Below, in pieces: positions 44,427 through 53,761 of a stretch of 64,000 nucleotides of DNA (the stretch's first letter is position 1; each line of letters starts with the position of its first letter). A program made the position numbers and the translations under genes. Below the pieces are notes generated by a model that did not search any database, was not told the origin of the DNA, and saw only the letters and a program-made list of their open reading frames with translations. This DNA is from Bermanella sp034111105 (lineage in GTDB: Bacteria > Pseudomonadota > Gammaproteobacteria > Pseudomonadales > Oceanobacteraceae), in contig JAWUXY010000083.1 of NCBI GenBank assembly GCA_034111105.1, positions 8,069-72,068 on the forward strand, in the 5' to 3' direction.

Positions 44427-44598
44427 GTGGGTGCGTCTTGTTCTAAAAGTGCATCGAGTTATGTCTATTTCGATATGTAGGTAACCCCAAAATAAAGCAC
44501 CTACCTTTTGACATTAAATCATTAAGTAAAAATTTTCAGCCTATTCACTACTTTAATCAACCATCCTTCTTGCAAAAAACAATACTTATTTAACGTAT

Positions 44599-45141
44599 TT
44601 ACAGGCCATCAAACTCACAAATAGAGTACACATTAAAGCCTGCTGCTTTGATTTTTTCGCTGCCTTTTAAATCTGGTAAATCAATAATTGCTGCCACTTC
44701 TACCACATTTGCCCCAAGTTTTTTAACCAGCTCACACGCCGCTAACATAGTACCGCCAGTGGCAATCAAGTCATCCATCACAAGTACATTATCGCCGGGT
44801 TTAAACGCATCGGTATGCAATTCAATTTCGGCACTGCCATATTCAAGATCATAACGTTGACAAACGGTATCGAATGGCAACTTGCCTTTTTTTCTCACTG
44901 GTACTAACGACAAACCCAGCTCATAAGCCAGTGGGGCACCTAAAATAAAACCACGTGCGTCAATTGCAGCAACCGCATCTAATTGCATGCCTTGATAGCG
45001 ATGGACAAAGCTATCGATTAATTTACGAAACACCTGCTTGTTTTGTAATAAAGGCATGATGTCACGAAACATCACACCTTGTTCTGGCCAGTTTTCAACC
45101 GTGCGCACGGCATTTTTAATTTCATCTTGATAAACAGACAT
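44599..45141 (-). CDS. apt: Adenine phosphoribosyltransferase
   Basis: Apt joins adenine and PRPP to form AMP, salvaging the base. The 180-residue length is standard. The PRPP-binding motif VLVMDDLIATGGTM is visible at about residues 124-137, and AIDARGFILGAPLAY near residue 60 is the second conserved loop. It lies on the same strand as the Tsx-like channel gene, 107 bases away beyond that gene's terminator. With the purine permease at 46119 it forms a purine-uptake and salvage neighbourhood. Confidence 0.96.
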   Translation of the reverse strand: MSVYQDEIKNAVRTVENWPEQGVMFRDIMPLLQNKQVFRKLIDSFVHRYQGMQLDAVAAIDARGFILGAPLAYELGLSLVPVRKKGKLPFDTVCQRYDLEYGSAEIELHTDAFKPGDNVLVMDDLIATGGTMLAACELVKKLGANVVEVAAIIDLPDLKGSEKIKAAGFNVYSICEFDGL

Positions 45142-45200
45142 AATGTTTCCAGTATTTAACGAACAACTAAAACCTTTTAAGGTTTGATACGTTAGAGCAT

Positions 45201-45237
45201 AAAAAAAGCAGGTGACGCTTTCGCCTCACCTGCTTTT
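45201..45237 (-). terminator. Intrinsic terminator of the Tsx/OmpK-like gene
   Basis: Read on the minus strand, AAAAGCAGGTGA pairs with TCACCTGCTTTT around a ten-base loop, and seven T follow. It lies 12 bases past the channel gene stop, ahead of apt. Confidence 0.88.
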
Positions 45238-45248
45238 CTAACGCTTAA

Positions 45249-45938
45249 TTAAAAGTGTGCTTTAACCAAAAGATTTACGTTGTTTTCGTCTACGCCTTTA
45301 ATATTGTATTTGTCATTCCACATTACGTACTCAACGCCCACGTATAATTTATTGTCATAACCTACAAGTTTAGCCATGTCCCATTTAAGCTGAGGTGTAA
45401 AGTTACTGCTAGTTGTATCATTTAGCTCTGTTGTATAGTCCCAGAAACCATCAAACATAAAATCTTGGCCTGCAACATTAAATGGTAAACCCCAAACAAC
45501 CGTTACTTGTTGATTGTCTTCACCTGAATCATTAAAACGCTGATAGGCGCTCACACTAAAATTAGTGAAACCTGGTAGGTTCAAACCCGTACCAAAACCC
45601 AATAGAAATTGGTCATCATTTTCGTTCATTTCCCAAGTAGTCGCTAGCTTCACGCTATTGACTAACCCGTTTTCAAACGTCATTAAATTAAAATTAGGGC
45701 TCAATTCAATGTAGGTTTCCGCACCACCATTATTTTGATCTACCAAGCGATCAACAAAACCAAATATGTCACCCCAGTCATGCACACTTAAATATTCATA
45801 GGTCATAACAACGCGTTCGTTATCGCCCACTTCGTAATCATTTCCTTGAAGCAAAGTCAGGCTTTGATCTTTAAAAAAGGTTTCAGCATTCACTAAGCTT
45901 GAAGCGGCTAATAATAAGCCAAGGGTTAATTTTTTCAT
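45249..45938 (-). CDS. Outer-membrane channel of the Tsx/OmpK family
   Basis: The 229-residue protein has a cleavable signal peptide (MKKLTLGLLLAASSLVNA) and about twelve amphipathic beta strands ending in the aromatic VNLLVKAHF, as required for barrel assembly. The HDWGDIFGFVD and LQWDMAKLVGY-like segments (here LKWDMAKLVGYDNKLYVGVEY) are typical of the nucleoside-specific Tsx/OmpK group. It likely passes nucleosides across the outer membrane. AGGAGAG lies eight bases before the ATG, between two CCCCCCTA copies. It is divergent from the purine permease gene. Confidence 0.88.
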   Translation of the reverse strand: MKKLTLGLLLAASSLVNAETFFKDQSLTLLQGNDYEVGDNERVVMTYEYLSVHDWGDIFGFVDRLVDQNNGGAETYIELSPNFNLMTFENGLVNSVKLATTWEMNENDDQFLLGFGTGLNLPGFTNFSVSAYQRFNDSGEDNQQVTVVWGLPFNVAGQDFMFDGFWDYTTELNDTTSSNFTPQLKWDMAKLVGYDNKLYVGVEYVMWNDKYNIKGVDENNVNLLVKAHF

Positions 45939-46020
45939 TAGGGGGGCTCTCCTAGGGGGGAATGTTACAAAACTAACCTTTTGGTCAGAATTAGGTATAA
46001 TTTCGAATCCTACACAGGAT

Positions 46021-46087
46021 CTAAGTGCACATTCAAGTGCTTATATGGATTTATGCCCATATTTGGGTTTATAGTCAAAGCACTTAG
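46021..46087 (+). promoter_or_regulatory. Leader of the purine permease with competing complementary segments
   Basis: CTAAGTGC (46021-46028) and AAGTGCTT (46035-46042) can each pair perfectly with overlapping parts of AAGCACTTAG (46078-46087), so only one helix can form at a time. A smaller ATATGG/CCATAT hairpin lies between. This is the layout of a structure-switching leader, but the purine riboswitch core is not recognisable. Confidence 0.35.
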
Positions 46088-46118
46088 CATAAAAAATAAA
46101 CAATAAAGGGCCTCACCC

Positions 46119-47411
46119 ATGCTAGAAAAACTGTTTCAGCTGAACAAGTTCGGCAGCAATAGCAAAACCGAAATCATGGCAGGTATCACTACCTATCTCA
46201 CAATGGCGTACATCATTTTTGTGAATCCCGCTATGCTAGCCGATGCAGGAATGGATAAAGGCGCTGTGTTTGTCGCAACCTGTCTTGCGGCCGCGATTGG
46301 TTGTTTCATTATGGGTTTTTGGGCCAACCTTCCTGTTGCCTTAGCACCGGGCATGGGTTTAAACGCGTTTTTCACCTATGGCGTTGTTTTGGGCATGGGC
46401 CACACATGGGAAACAGCATTAGGCGCGGTATTTTTAAGCGGTATCATTTTCATTTTAATCAGCGCCTTTAAATTACGTGAATGGATTATCAATGCCATTC
46501 CCGTAACATTAAAAAAAGCCATTGCTGCCGGTATCGGTTCTTTCCTTGCTTTGATCGCATTAAAAAATGCAGGGATCATTGTTGATCATCCCGCTACGTT
46601 GGTCAGCTTGGGTGACATTACGAGTTTTTCTCCTGCTATGGCGATTCTTGGTTTCTTTCTGATTGTCGCGTTAATACAGCGTAATATTCCTGGTGCGGTT
46701 ATGATTGCTGTACTAGTAGTTACCGTTATTGGCCTAATTGCAGGCGACGTAAGTTATGCAGGCATCATGTCAGCACCGCCATCATTGGCGCCAACGTTTA
46801 TGCAAATGGATGTTGCTGCCGCATTTGATGTGGCCATGCTAAGTGTGATTTTTGCCTTTTTGTTTGTGGATTTATTCGACACCAGCGGTACTTTAATCGC
46901 GGTGACTCAACGCGCAGGTTTAACTAAGTCTGATGGCCAGGTGCCACGATTAGGCAAAGCATTAATGGCTGATAGTACCGCAACGATTGCGGGTGCCGCG
47001 TTAGGCACATCAACCACCACCAGTTATATTGAAAGTGCAGCAGGTGTGGCTGCTGGCGGTCGTACTGGTATGACCGCTGTCACCGTTGGTGTTCTATTTT
47101 TACTCAGTATTTTCTTCGCACCGTTAGCGGGAATGATTCCAGTATACGCCACCGCTGGCGCTATCTTTTATGTGTCAATCTTGATGATGTACACTCTAAA
47201 AGAAGTTGAATGGGACGACTTAACCGAAGCGGCACCTGTTGCGGTTGTATTATTACTGACCCCTTTAACATTCTCAATAGCACACGGTATCACGTTGGGT
47301 TTTGTGACGTATGCCGCAGCGAAAGTACTCGGTGGTAAGGCCAGTGAGCTGAGCACCAGCGTTTGGGTATTAGCTGTGTTATTATTGGCTAAAATCATCT
47401 TCGTTGGCTAA
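46119..47411 (+). CDS. NCS2 family purine permease (AzgA-like)
   Basis: This 430-residue inner-membrane transporter has about twelve to fourteen hydrophobic helices. The AzgA-type signatures are the N-terminal EIMAGITTYLTMAYIIFVNP, ALAPGMGLNAFF, FLFVDLFDTSGTLIAVTQRAG and the GTSTTTSYIESAAG loop. It should import adenine, guanine or hypoxanthine with protons. It heads an operon with an MscS channel and a DUF481 protein, and faces the Tsx-like channel gene. Adenine phosphoribosyltransferase is nearby, so uptake and salvage are grouped. Confidence 0.93.
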   Translation: MLEKLFQLNKFGSNSKTEIMAGITTYLTMAYIIFVNPAMLADAGMDKGAVFVATCLAAAIGCFIMGFWANLPVALAPGMGLNAFFTYGVVLGMGHTWETALGAVFLSGIIFILISAFKLREWIINAIPVTLKKAIAAGIGSFLALIALKNAGIIVDHPATLVSLGDITSFSPAMAILGFFLIVALIQRNIPGAVMIAVLVVTVIGLIAGDVSYAGIMSAPPSLAPTFMQMDVAAAFDVAMLSVIFAFLFVDLFDTSGTLIAVTQRAGLTKSDGQVPRLGKALMADSTATIAGAALGTSTTTSYIESAAGVAAGGRTGMTAVTVGVLFLLSIFFAPLAGMIPVYATAGAIFYVSILMMYTLKEVEWDDLTEAAPVAVVLLLTPLTFSIAHGITLGFVTYAAAKVLGGKASELSTSVWVLAVLLLAKIIFVG

Positions 47412-47439
47412 TGATTCGTTCGTCAACATAAGGAGCACA

Positions 47440-48264
47440 ATGGATTTTCTTGAAAATTTTGTAATCGAAAACCAAGCCGTGATACTCGATTATGCACTGC
47501 GATTTTTGGTTTCTTTTTTCATTATTTGGCTGGGTTTTAAATTCAGCAGGCTAGCGTCCGGATGGGTTGGGCGCTTACTAGCAAGTAAATCCATTGATAC
47601 AGCTATCGCCGCCTTTGTACAAAGTCTTGTACGTATCTTGATCCTCATTGCCGTTATTATTGTTGGGCTGAGCCATCTTGGTATTGAAACCACCACCTTT
47701 GTCACCATCATTGGTGCAGCGGGTTTAGCCATTGCGCTGTCTTTGCAAAGCTCTCTTTCTAATTTTGCATCAGGCATTTTAATTGCGGGGTTTCGCCCAT
47801 TTAAAGCGGGTGATTATATTGAAGCTGGCGGCGTGGCTGGGGTTGTTAAAGAAATCCAAATATTTTCAACTATCATGACCACACCTGATAATAAATACGT
47901 TGTGGTGCCTAACTCAGAAGTAACCGGCAGCCCCATCACCAACTATTCGGCCAATCCTACGCGCCGTATTGATCTTGTTATCGGTGTGGCTTATGACGCA
48001 GACCTGAAACAATGCAAAACATTGTTTGAATCGATTTTGAATAATCACCCACTTATTTTAAAAGAGCCCGCTTACACTGTAGGCGTACTTGAATTAGCTG
48101 ACTCATCCGTCAATTTTGCCGTGCGTCCCTGGGTCAAAACGGAAGACTTTTGGACGGTTAAATTTGAGCTAAATCAAACCATCAAGCAAGCATTAGACGA
48201 TGCTGGCATTGGCATACCATTTCCACAAATGGATGTTCATTTTCATCAAAATAAAAAGGGATAA
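47440..48264 (+). CDS. Small-conductance mechanosensitive channel (MscS family)
   Basis: The 274-residue protein has the minimal MscS layout. Two or three membrane helices come first (about 12-105), then the pore-lining TM3 GAAGLAIALSLQSSLSNFASG with its small-residue pattern, the beta domain FKAGDYIEAGGVAGVVKEI and a C-terminal alpha-beta cage. It opens under hypo-osmotic shock to release solutes such as ectoine. AAGGAGC six bases before the ATG at 47440 decides the start; the longer frame overlaps the permease. It is followed two bases later by the DUF481 gene. Confidence 0.93.
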   Translation: MDFLENFVIENQAVILDYALRFLVSFFIIWLGFKFSRLASGWVGRLLASKSIDTAIAAFVQSLVRILILIAVIIVGLSHLGIETTTFVTIIGAAGLAIALSLQSSLSNFASGILIAGFRPFKAGDYIEAGGVAGVVKEIQIFSTIMTTPDNKYVVVPNSEVTGSPITNYSANPTRRIDLVIGVAYDADLKQCKTLFESILNNHPLILKEPAYTVGVLELADSSVNFAVRPWVKTEDFWTVKFELNQTIKQALDDAGIGIPFPQMDVHFHQNKKG

Positions 48265-48266
48265 TA

Positions 48267-49010
48267 ATGTCTTTTTCTAAAACCCTCATATCCGTTGCGT
48301 TTATTTCTATTGCACAATCTGGCTGGGCGCTTGAACCTACCACAGGTGAAATTGAGCTAGGGGTCGTTGCTACTTCTGGCAACACCGAAACTAACTCGAT
48401 AAAAAGTAAATTATCAGTCACCCAAGATTTTACCTCTTGGAAAAATAACTACCTGATTGATACGCTTTTTAAAGAAGAAAAAATTGAAGAAGACGATGGC
48501 AGTAAACATACTGAAACCAGTGCTGAACGTTATTTTTTCTCCGCTCAGGGTGATTATAAATTAGACGAAAAAAATTCAGCTTTGTTTGTTTATGGCTCAT
48601 ATGAGAATGATCGCTTTTCTGGCTTTGAACAACAAAACTCAGTCGCGGCCGGTTATGCCGATCAAATGTTTGGTAATGAATCGTCATCCCTTAAATATAA
48701 TGCAGGTCCGGGTTATTTTTATAATGAGCTAAATGATGGCAGCACAGAAGAAGGCGGCATTATTCGTTTAGCGTTGGATTATCGCTTAAAACTCAGTGAC
48801 ACATCTAAATTTAAACAAACCATCAGCACAGAAGCCGCATTAGAAAGTGATGACAACACCAAAAGTAAAGCGGAAACATCTGTTTCAGCCACACTAATGG
48901 GTAACCTAAGCTTAAAGGCATCATTCAATGTTATTCATAATACTGACGTGCCCGATGACAAAGAAGAAATGGACACAACCACAAGTTTATCTGTCTTGTA
49001 TTTGTTCTGA
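48267..49010 (+). CDS. DUF481 (YdiY-type) outer-membrane protein
   Basis: The 247-residue protein has a signal peptide ending SGWA and a beta-rich mature part with the DUF481 opening GEIELGVVATSGNTETNSIKSK, cited as residues 27-48. It ends in the aromatic strand TTSLSVLYLF, which marks it as a barrel of the outer membrane. Some members are salt-induced; the function is unknown. It is translated immediately after the mechanosensitive channel, so an osmotic link is plausible. Confidence 0.88.
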   Translation: MSFSKTLISVAFISIAQSGWALEPTTGEIELGVVATSGNTETNSIKSKLSVTQDFTSWKNNYLIDTLFKEEKIEEDDGSKHTETSAERYFFSAQGDYKLDEKNSALFVYGSYENDRFSGFEQQNSVAAGYADQMFGNESSSLKYNAGPGYFYNELNDGSTEEGGIIRLALDYRLKLSDTSKFKQTISTEAALESDDNTKSKAETSVSATLMGNLSLKASFNVIHNTDVPDDKEEMDTTTSLSVLYLF

Positions 49011-49022
49011 TTTTTAATCGTC

Positions 49023-49060
49023 AAAAAAGCTCGCTTGCCTAATAGTCAGCGGGCTTTTTT
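49023..49060. terminator. Bidirectional intrinsic terminator between DUF481 and cusA genes
   Basis: AAAAAAGC-T-CGCT pairs with AGCG-G-GCTTTTTT around a twelve-base loop, with one mismatch. It lies between the convergent DUF481 and cusA stops. Confidence 0.85.
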
Positions 49061-49085
49061 ATGAATTGCCAATTAGTAACGCATG

Positions 49086-52000
49086 TTAAGTGCTAGCCAA
49101 TTTTCTTTTTTTAATCACAAAGAATAAAACCGGCAACAGCAATAAAGACAACACCAATGTTGATATCATGCCGCCCACCATGGGCGCGGCAATACGTTGC
49201 ATGACCTCTGAGCCCGTGCCACTTGCAAACATAATAGGCAGCAACCCTATTATGCTCGATAACGATGTCATCAGTATTGGGCGCAACCTTGCACTGGCCC
49301 CGTTTTCAACGGCCACCATCAGCTGTTTTACATCTACACCACGTTGCGATTCATCAATACATTGCTGCCATGTTTGATTTAAATACAACAGCATCAATAT
49401 ACCTATTTCAACCGAAACACCGGCTAGTGCAATAAAACCCACCGCCACCGCTACGCTGTATTGAAACCCCAATATATAAACCAACCCAATGCCGCCTACT
49501 AATGCAAATGGCACAGTGAGTAAAATCATTAATACATCAGATATTCGTTTTAAACTTAAATACAACAACACGATAATGACAAACAAGGTTATAGGCATAA
49601 CAATGCTCAGTTTTTGCTGAGCTCTTAATAAGTATTCATATTGCCCTGTCCATGCAAGTGAATACCCTGTAGGTAATTCTAATGTTTCTTGTAATTGTTG
49701 CTGCGCTTGCTTTACATAACCCGCTAAGTCATCTCCGTGAATATCAATATAACTCCAACCATTTAAACGCGCGTTTTCACTTTTTATCATGGCCGCACCA
49801 TCATTCACTTCAATACTGGCGACGTCAGCTAAACGAATATAAATATTATTATCCGTTAAAATGGGCAACTGCTTTAGTTTTTCAATATTGTCACGATAGC
49901 GTTGCTCATATCGTACATTGATAGGATAACGCTCTAACCCTTCGATGGTTTGGGTGACATTAATGCCACCAATCGCGGCTTGGGCCGTATTTTGTAAAGA
50001 TTGAATATTTAACCCGTAGCGAGCGGCTTTTTGACGGTCTATTTTTATATTAATGTAACGCCCACCAATGACACGCTCACTATAAACAGAGCGTGTTTTT
50101 TCAAGCTTTTTAAGCTCGCGCTCAATATCTTTACCTATGCTTTCTATTACAGCTAGATCTGGCCCTGAAACCTTAATGCCCACTGGGGTTTTAATACCCG
50201 TAGCCAGCATATCGATACGGGTTTTAATGGGCATAACAAACGCGTTGGTTAACCCCGGAAAATCAATCAACTGATTTAATTCTTGCTGCAAGCTTTCTGC
50301 ACTCACTCCGTCTCGCCATTGGGATTTTGGCTTAAACTGAATAACGGTTTCTATCATAGTTAAGGGCGCAGGATCCGTGGCGGTTTCGGCTCGGCCAACT
50401 TTACCAAACACCGTGTCTACCTCTGGAATCGTTTTAATCAGCTTATCGGTCTGTTGTAAAATTTGACGAGCCTTACCAATGGATATACCCGCGTACGTTG
50501 TGGGCATATACATTAAATCCCCTTCATCCAACGGTGGCATAAACTCGCTACCCGTTTGATTCAATGGATACACGGCTGCAGTTAAAACCAGTAAAGCGCT
50601 TATTAATACGGTTTTATTATATTTTAAGCACACGCGTAACAATGGTTTATACATGGCCAAAAATATTTGATGAATCGGATTATGCGCTTCGTCTCTAATA
50701 TGGCCTCGAATAAAGTAACCCATCAATACCGGCACTAATGTAATGGCTAAAGCAGCCGCCATCGCCATTGCATAGGTTTTTGTTAACGCTAAGGGCGAAA
50801 ACAATTTACCTTCTTGTGCTTCTAAGGTGAATACAGGTAAAAAACTTAAGGTAATAATAAGCAGCGAAAAAAATATGGCCGGCCCCACTTCTTGACTGGC
50901 TTCAACAATTACTTGCCAACGATTTTTATTGGTGATTGTCTGTTTTGAAAAATGCTTATGTACATTTTCAATCATAACAATGGCGCCATCAACCATGGCA
51001 CCAATGGCGATCGCAATGCCACCTAATGACATAATATTCGCATTAACACCTTGCAAATACATCACGATGTACGCACACAAAATAGCGACGGGTAAGCTAA
51101 TTAAAACCACTAAAGATGAGCGAAAATGAAACAGGAAGATCAAACAAATGATTGAGACGACTAAAAATTCTTCGAATAGTTTGCCCATTAAGTTATCAAT
51201 GGCGCTTTGAATCAGGTTCGAGCGATCATACGTCACGACAATTTTTACACCATCGGGCAAGCTGCTTTTAAGTTGCTCTAATTTTTTCTTTACCTTTTCA
51301 ATGGTGGCTTGCGCATTTTCGCCATAACGCATAACCACAATACCACCGACTACTTCGCCCTCGCCATTTAGCTCGGCAATACCACGGCGCATTTGCGGTC
51401 CTATTGTGATCCTTGCCACATCATCAAGTAGTAATGATGTTCCTTGTGAGTTCACACCTAAGGGGATATTTTTAATATCTTGTATATTGGTTAAATAACC
51501 ATGAATACGTACCATGTATTCAGCTTCTGCCATTTCTAATACAGAAGCACCACGTTCTTGATTGGCTTGCCGAATAGCCGTATTAATATGTGACAACGGC
51601 AAACCATAAGCTCGTAGTTTTTGAGGGTCTATTTCCACTTGATACTGACGAACCATGCCGCCAACGGTAGCCACTTCCGAAACACCGGGTACTGTTTGTA
51701 ATTCGAATTTTAAAAACCAATCTTGCAGTGATCGCAATTCACTTAAGTCATGCTCCCCAGTAGGGTCAACTAATGCGTAATTAAACACCCAACCAACACC
51801 CGTTGCATCTGGCCCTAATTCTGGCTGCGCGCCATCGGGCAAACGTGAGCTGACTTGACTTAAATATTCAAGTACCCGCGAACGCGCCCAATACATATCA
51901 GTGCCATCTTCAAAAATGATATATATGTAACTGTCACCAAAAAAACTAAAACCGCGCACAGTGGTCGCCTTTGGCACACTTAACATAGCGGTGCTTAATG

Positions 52001-52202
52001 GATAGGTCACTTGATCTTGCACTACTTGTGGTGCTTGACCAGGATAAGAGGTTTTAATAATAACCTGTACGTCTGATAAATCAGGAATAGCATCTATCGG
52101 GGTTTGCTTAATGCTCATTACCCCAGCAATGACCAAACTGGCTGTCACCATAAGCACCCAAATACGATGAGTCACGGATAACTGAATAATAGACGCAATC
52201 AT
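49086..52202 (-). CDS. cusA: Copper/silver RND efflux pump CusA
   Basis: This 1038-residue heavy-metal RND transporter uses proton flow to pump Cu(I)/Ag(I) across the envelope. Its twelve membrane helices and two large periplasmic loops are evident. The three methionines that bind metal in E. coli CusA are conserved by context: in LMYMPTTYAG, in PLTMIETVIQ and in TRIDMLATGIKTP. Helix IV carries GAMVDGAIVMIENVHK with the proton-relay Asp and Glu. Its start overlaps the cusB stop by four bases. No outer-membrane CusC gene is present in the window. Confidence 0.95.
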   Translation of the reverse strand: MIASIIQLSVTHRIWVLMVTASLVIAGVMSIKQTPIDAIPDLSDVQVIIKTSYPGQAPQVVQDQVTYPLSTAMLSVPKATTVRGFSFFGDSYIYIIFEDGTDMYWARSRVLEYLSQVSSRLPDGAQPELGPDATGVGWVFNYALVDPTGEHDLSELRSLQDWFLKFELQTVPGVSEVATVGGMVRQYQVEIDPQKLRAYGLPLSHINTAIRQANQERGASVLEMAEAEYMVRIHGYLTNIQDIKNIPLGVNSQGTSLLLDDVARITIGPQMRRGIAELNGEGEVVGGIVVMRYGENAQATIEKVKKKLEQLKSSLPDGVKIVVTYDRSNLIQSAIDNLMGKLFEEFLVVSIICLIFLFHFRSSLVVLISLPVAILCAYIVMYLQGVNANIMSLGGIAIAIGAMVDGAIVMIENVHKHFSKQTITNKNRWQVIVEASQEVGPAIFFSLLIITLSFLPVFTLEAQEGKLFSPLALTKTYAMAMAAALAITLVPVLMGYFIRGHIRDEAHNPIHQIFLAMYKPLLRVCLKYNKTVLISALLVLTAAVYPLNQTGSEFMPPLDEGDLMYMPTTYAGISIGKARQILQQTDKLIKTIPEVDTVFGKVGRAETATDPAPLTMIETVIQFKPKSQWRDGVSAESLQQELNQLIDFPGLTNAFVMPIKTRIDMLATGIKTPVGIKVSGPDLAVIESIGKDIERELKKLEKTRSVYSERVIGGRYINIKIDRQKAARYGLNIQSLQNTAQAAIGGINVTQTIEGLERYPINVRYEQRYRDNIEKLKQLPILTDNNIYIRLADVASIEVNDGAAMIKSENARLNGWSYIDIHGDDLAGYVKQAQQQLQETLELPTGYSLAWTGQYEYLLRAQQKLSIVMPITLFVIIVLLYLSLKRISDVLMILLTVPFALVGGIGLVYILGFQYSVAVAVGFIALAGVSVEIGILMLLYLNQTWQQCIDESQRGVDVKQLMVAVENGASARLRPILMTSLSSIIGLLPIMFASGTGSEVMQRIAAPMVGGMISTLVLSLLLLPVLFFVIKKRKLAST

Positions 52203-53707
52203 GGCTGCATACCTTGCTCAGGTTTTGCATTGTGCATTTTGATACGATCAACCGATACGCCAATATTGACAGATGTTTGCTGCTCTACATGAGAGATGAC
52301 ATATTGCTTGTTTTCAAATTCATCTAAGCAAAAACCAATTTCATCGCCTACTTTTAATGTTGATATATCCACATGTTCATCAATCGGTAAGGACATAACC
52401 ATTGCGGACCATTGCCATTTTTCTATTGGTTCATGGGCGATGGTGAGCGCGTCAGGCTCGATAGCTTGCACGGTGCCATGCACCCAAACACGATCAATAC
52501 TGTCTTGTTTTGGTGTGTCGATACGAACTAATTCCGCGGTAATATTCGATTCGCTATCAATTAAAAACTGGGCAGACGTCACAACACGCTGACCTTGCTT
52601 TAACCCGGTTAAAACTTGAGTTAAACCTTGAGACTGTTTACCTGTAGTGACAATAACAGAGCGATACTGCCCGTCACCTAATGACAAAACCACTCTCTCG
52701 TTTGTACCAGTTATGATAATCGCGTTACTGGGCACCAATAAGCTTGCGGGTAAGGGTTTAGTTTGAATATTTAATTGTGCAAACATATTGGGTTTTAAGA
52801 TGAGATCAGGATTATCGAATACGACTCGTACTTGCTGTGTGCGGTTTACCGCATTAACGTTAGGAAAAATGTAATCTACTTTTCCTTGCCAACTTTTCCC
52901 TGCAAATGCTTTTAACGACATGGTTACAGGCAGGCCGACATCAAGCCAAACTAATTGTGATTCGAACACTTCAGCAAGCACCCAAATGGTGGATAAATCC
53001 GCTGTGGCAAGCATTTCAATTTGCGGTTGAACATACATACCTTCACGCACATTCAAGTGTGATACATAGCCTGATTTTTTAGCGTAAAACGTTAGATTCT
53101 GTTTTACTTTTTTGGTTTTTTCGAGCAAAGCAATTTGTTCACGGTTAACACCCAATGCTTTAAGCTTTAAACGAGATGACTGCAACAATCGCTTGTTGCC
53201 AGTGTTAAGCGCTCCGATAAATTCTTCTTGGCCATAGACAAGCTCTGGGCTATACAAGTCGTACAGTTTTTGACCTTGCTTGATTTTATCCCCAACACTA
53301 TAGACATACAGTTTTTCAATCCAGCCATTGGTACGACTATGATAATGCTGAACGCTGGTATCGTCATATTGCAAAAACCCAGCGACATCGAGTACTTGAT
53401 GCAACGATTCATGCACAACAGAGGCTGTTTTCACACCAAGCTGATTTTCAATTTGGGGCGAAATAGACACTGTGCCAACAGGTTGATCTTGATTAGCATT
53501 GTCATAAACCGGTATAAGATCCATGCCCATTGGAGATTTGCCTGGTGCATTTTTTCGGTAATTGGCATCCATCGGCGCCACCCAATACAGCGGCTCTTGG
53601 CTCTCATTTTTTTGAGACGAGCCTGATTCACGCGAGACCAACACAATGGTCAATAACGCACCCAGCAAAAACGTAAATACAGGTATTAAAACCGTTTTTT
53701 TCAACAT
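52199..53707 (-). CDS. cusB: CusB-type membrane fusion protein with a C-terminal CusF-like domain
   Basis: The protein has about 502 residues: a membrane anchor (VLIPVFTFLLGALLTIVLV), then a heavy-metal-binding YWVAPMDANYRKNAPGKSPMGMDLIPVY region (about 40-70). Next come the barrel-sandwich/lipoyl, helical-hairpin and beta-barrel domains of adaptor proteins (about 110-400). The last 75 residues match CusF, the periplasmic Cu(I)/Ag(I) chaperone: HEPIEKWQWSAMVM supplies the His, Trp and two Met ligands. So the chaperone is fused to the adaptor rather than separate. The ATG at 53707 is chosen over 53731 because the anchor starts there. Confidence 0.93.
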   Translation of the reverse strand: MLKKTVLIPVFTFLLGALLTIVLVSRESGSSQKNESQEPLYWVAPMDANYRKNAPGKSPMGMDLIPVYDNANQDQPVGTVSISPQIENQLGVKTASVVHESLHQVLDVAGFLQYDDTSVQHYHSRTNGWIEKLYVYSVGDKIKQGQKLYDLYSPELVYGQEEFIGALNTGNKRLLQSSRLKLKALGVNREQIALLEKTKKVKQNLTFYAKKSGYVSHLNVREGMYVQPQIEMLATADLSTIWVLAEVFESQLVWLDVGLPVTMSLKAFAGKSWQGKVDYIFPNVNAVNRTQQVRVVFDNPDLILKPNMFAQLNIQTKPLPASLLVPSNAIIITGTNERVVLSLGDGQYRSVIVTTGKQSQGLTQVLTGLKQGQRVVTSAQFLIDSESNITAELVRIDTPKQDSIDRVWVHGTVQAIEPDALTIAHEPIEKWQWSAMVMSLPIDEHVDISTLKVGDEIGFCLDEFENKQYVISHVEQQTSVNIGVSVDRIKMHNAKPEQGMQP

Positions 53708-53761
53708 AACGTAACAACACTTTATAAACAAAAGACAATTTTTAGATGCAACTAGAGTGTG

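Noticed and set aside
45996..46001. TATAAT upstream of the purine permease
   Set aside because: No -35 hexamer lies 16-18 bases ahead; TTGGTC is only nine bases away, so I do not call a promoter.
46002..46118. Purine riboswitch in the permease leader
   Set aside because: The conserved junction and loop sequences of the purine aptamer are not present; only generic competing stems are seen.
53228..53626. 132-residue open frame antisense to cusB
   Set aside because: Lies wholly within the conserved adaptor gene and has no family resemblance or start signal.
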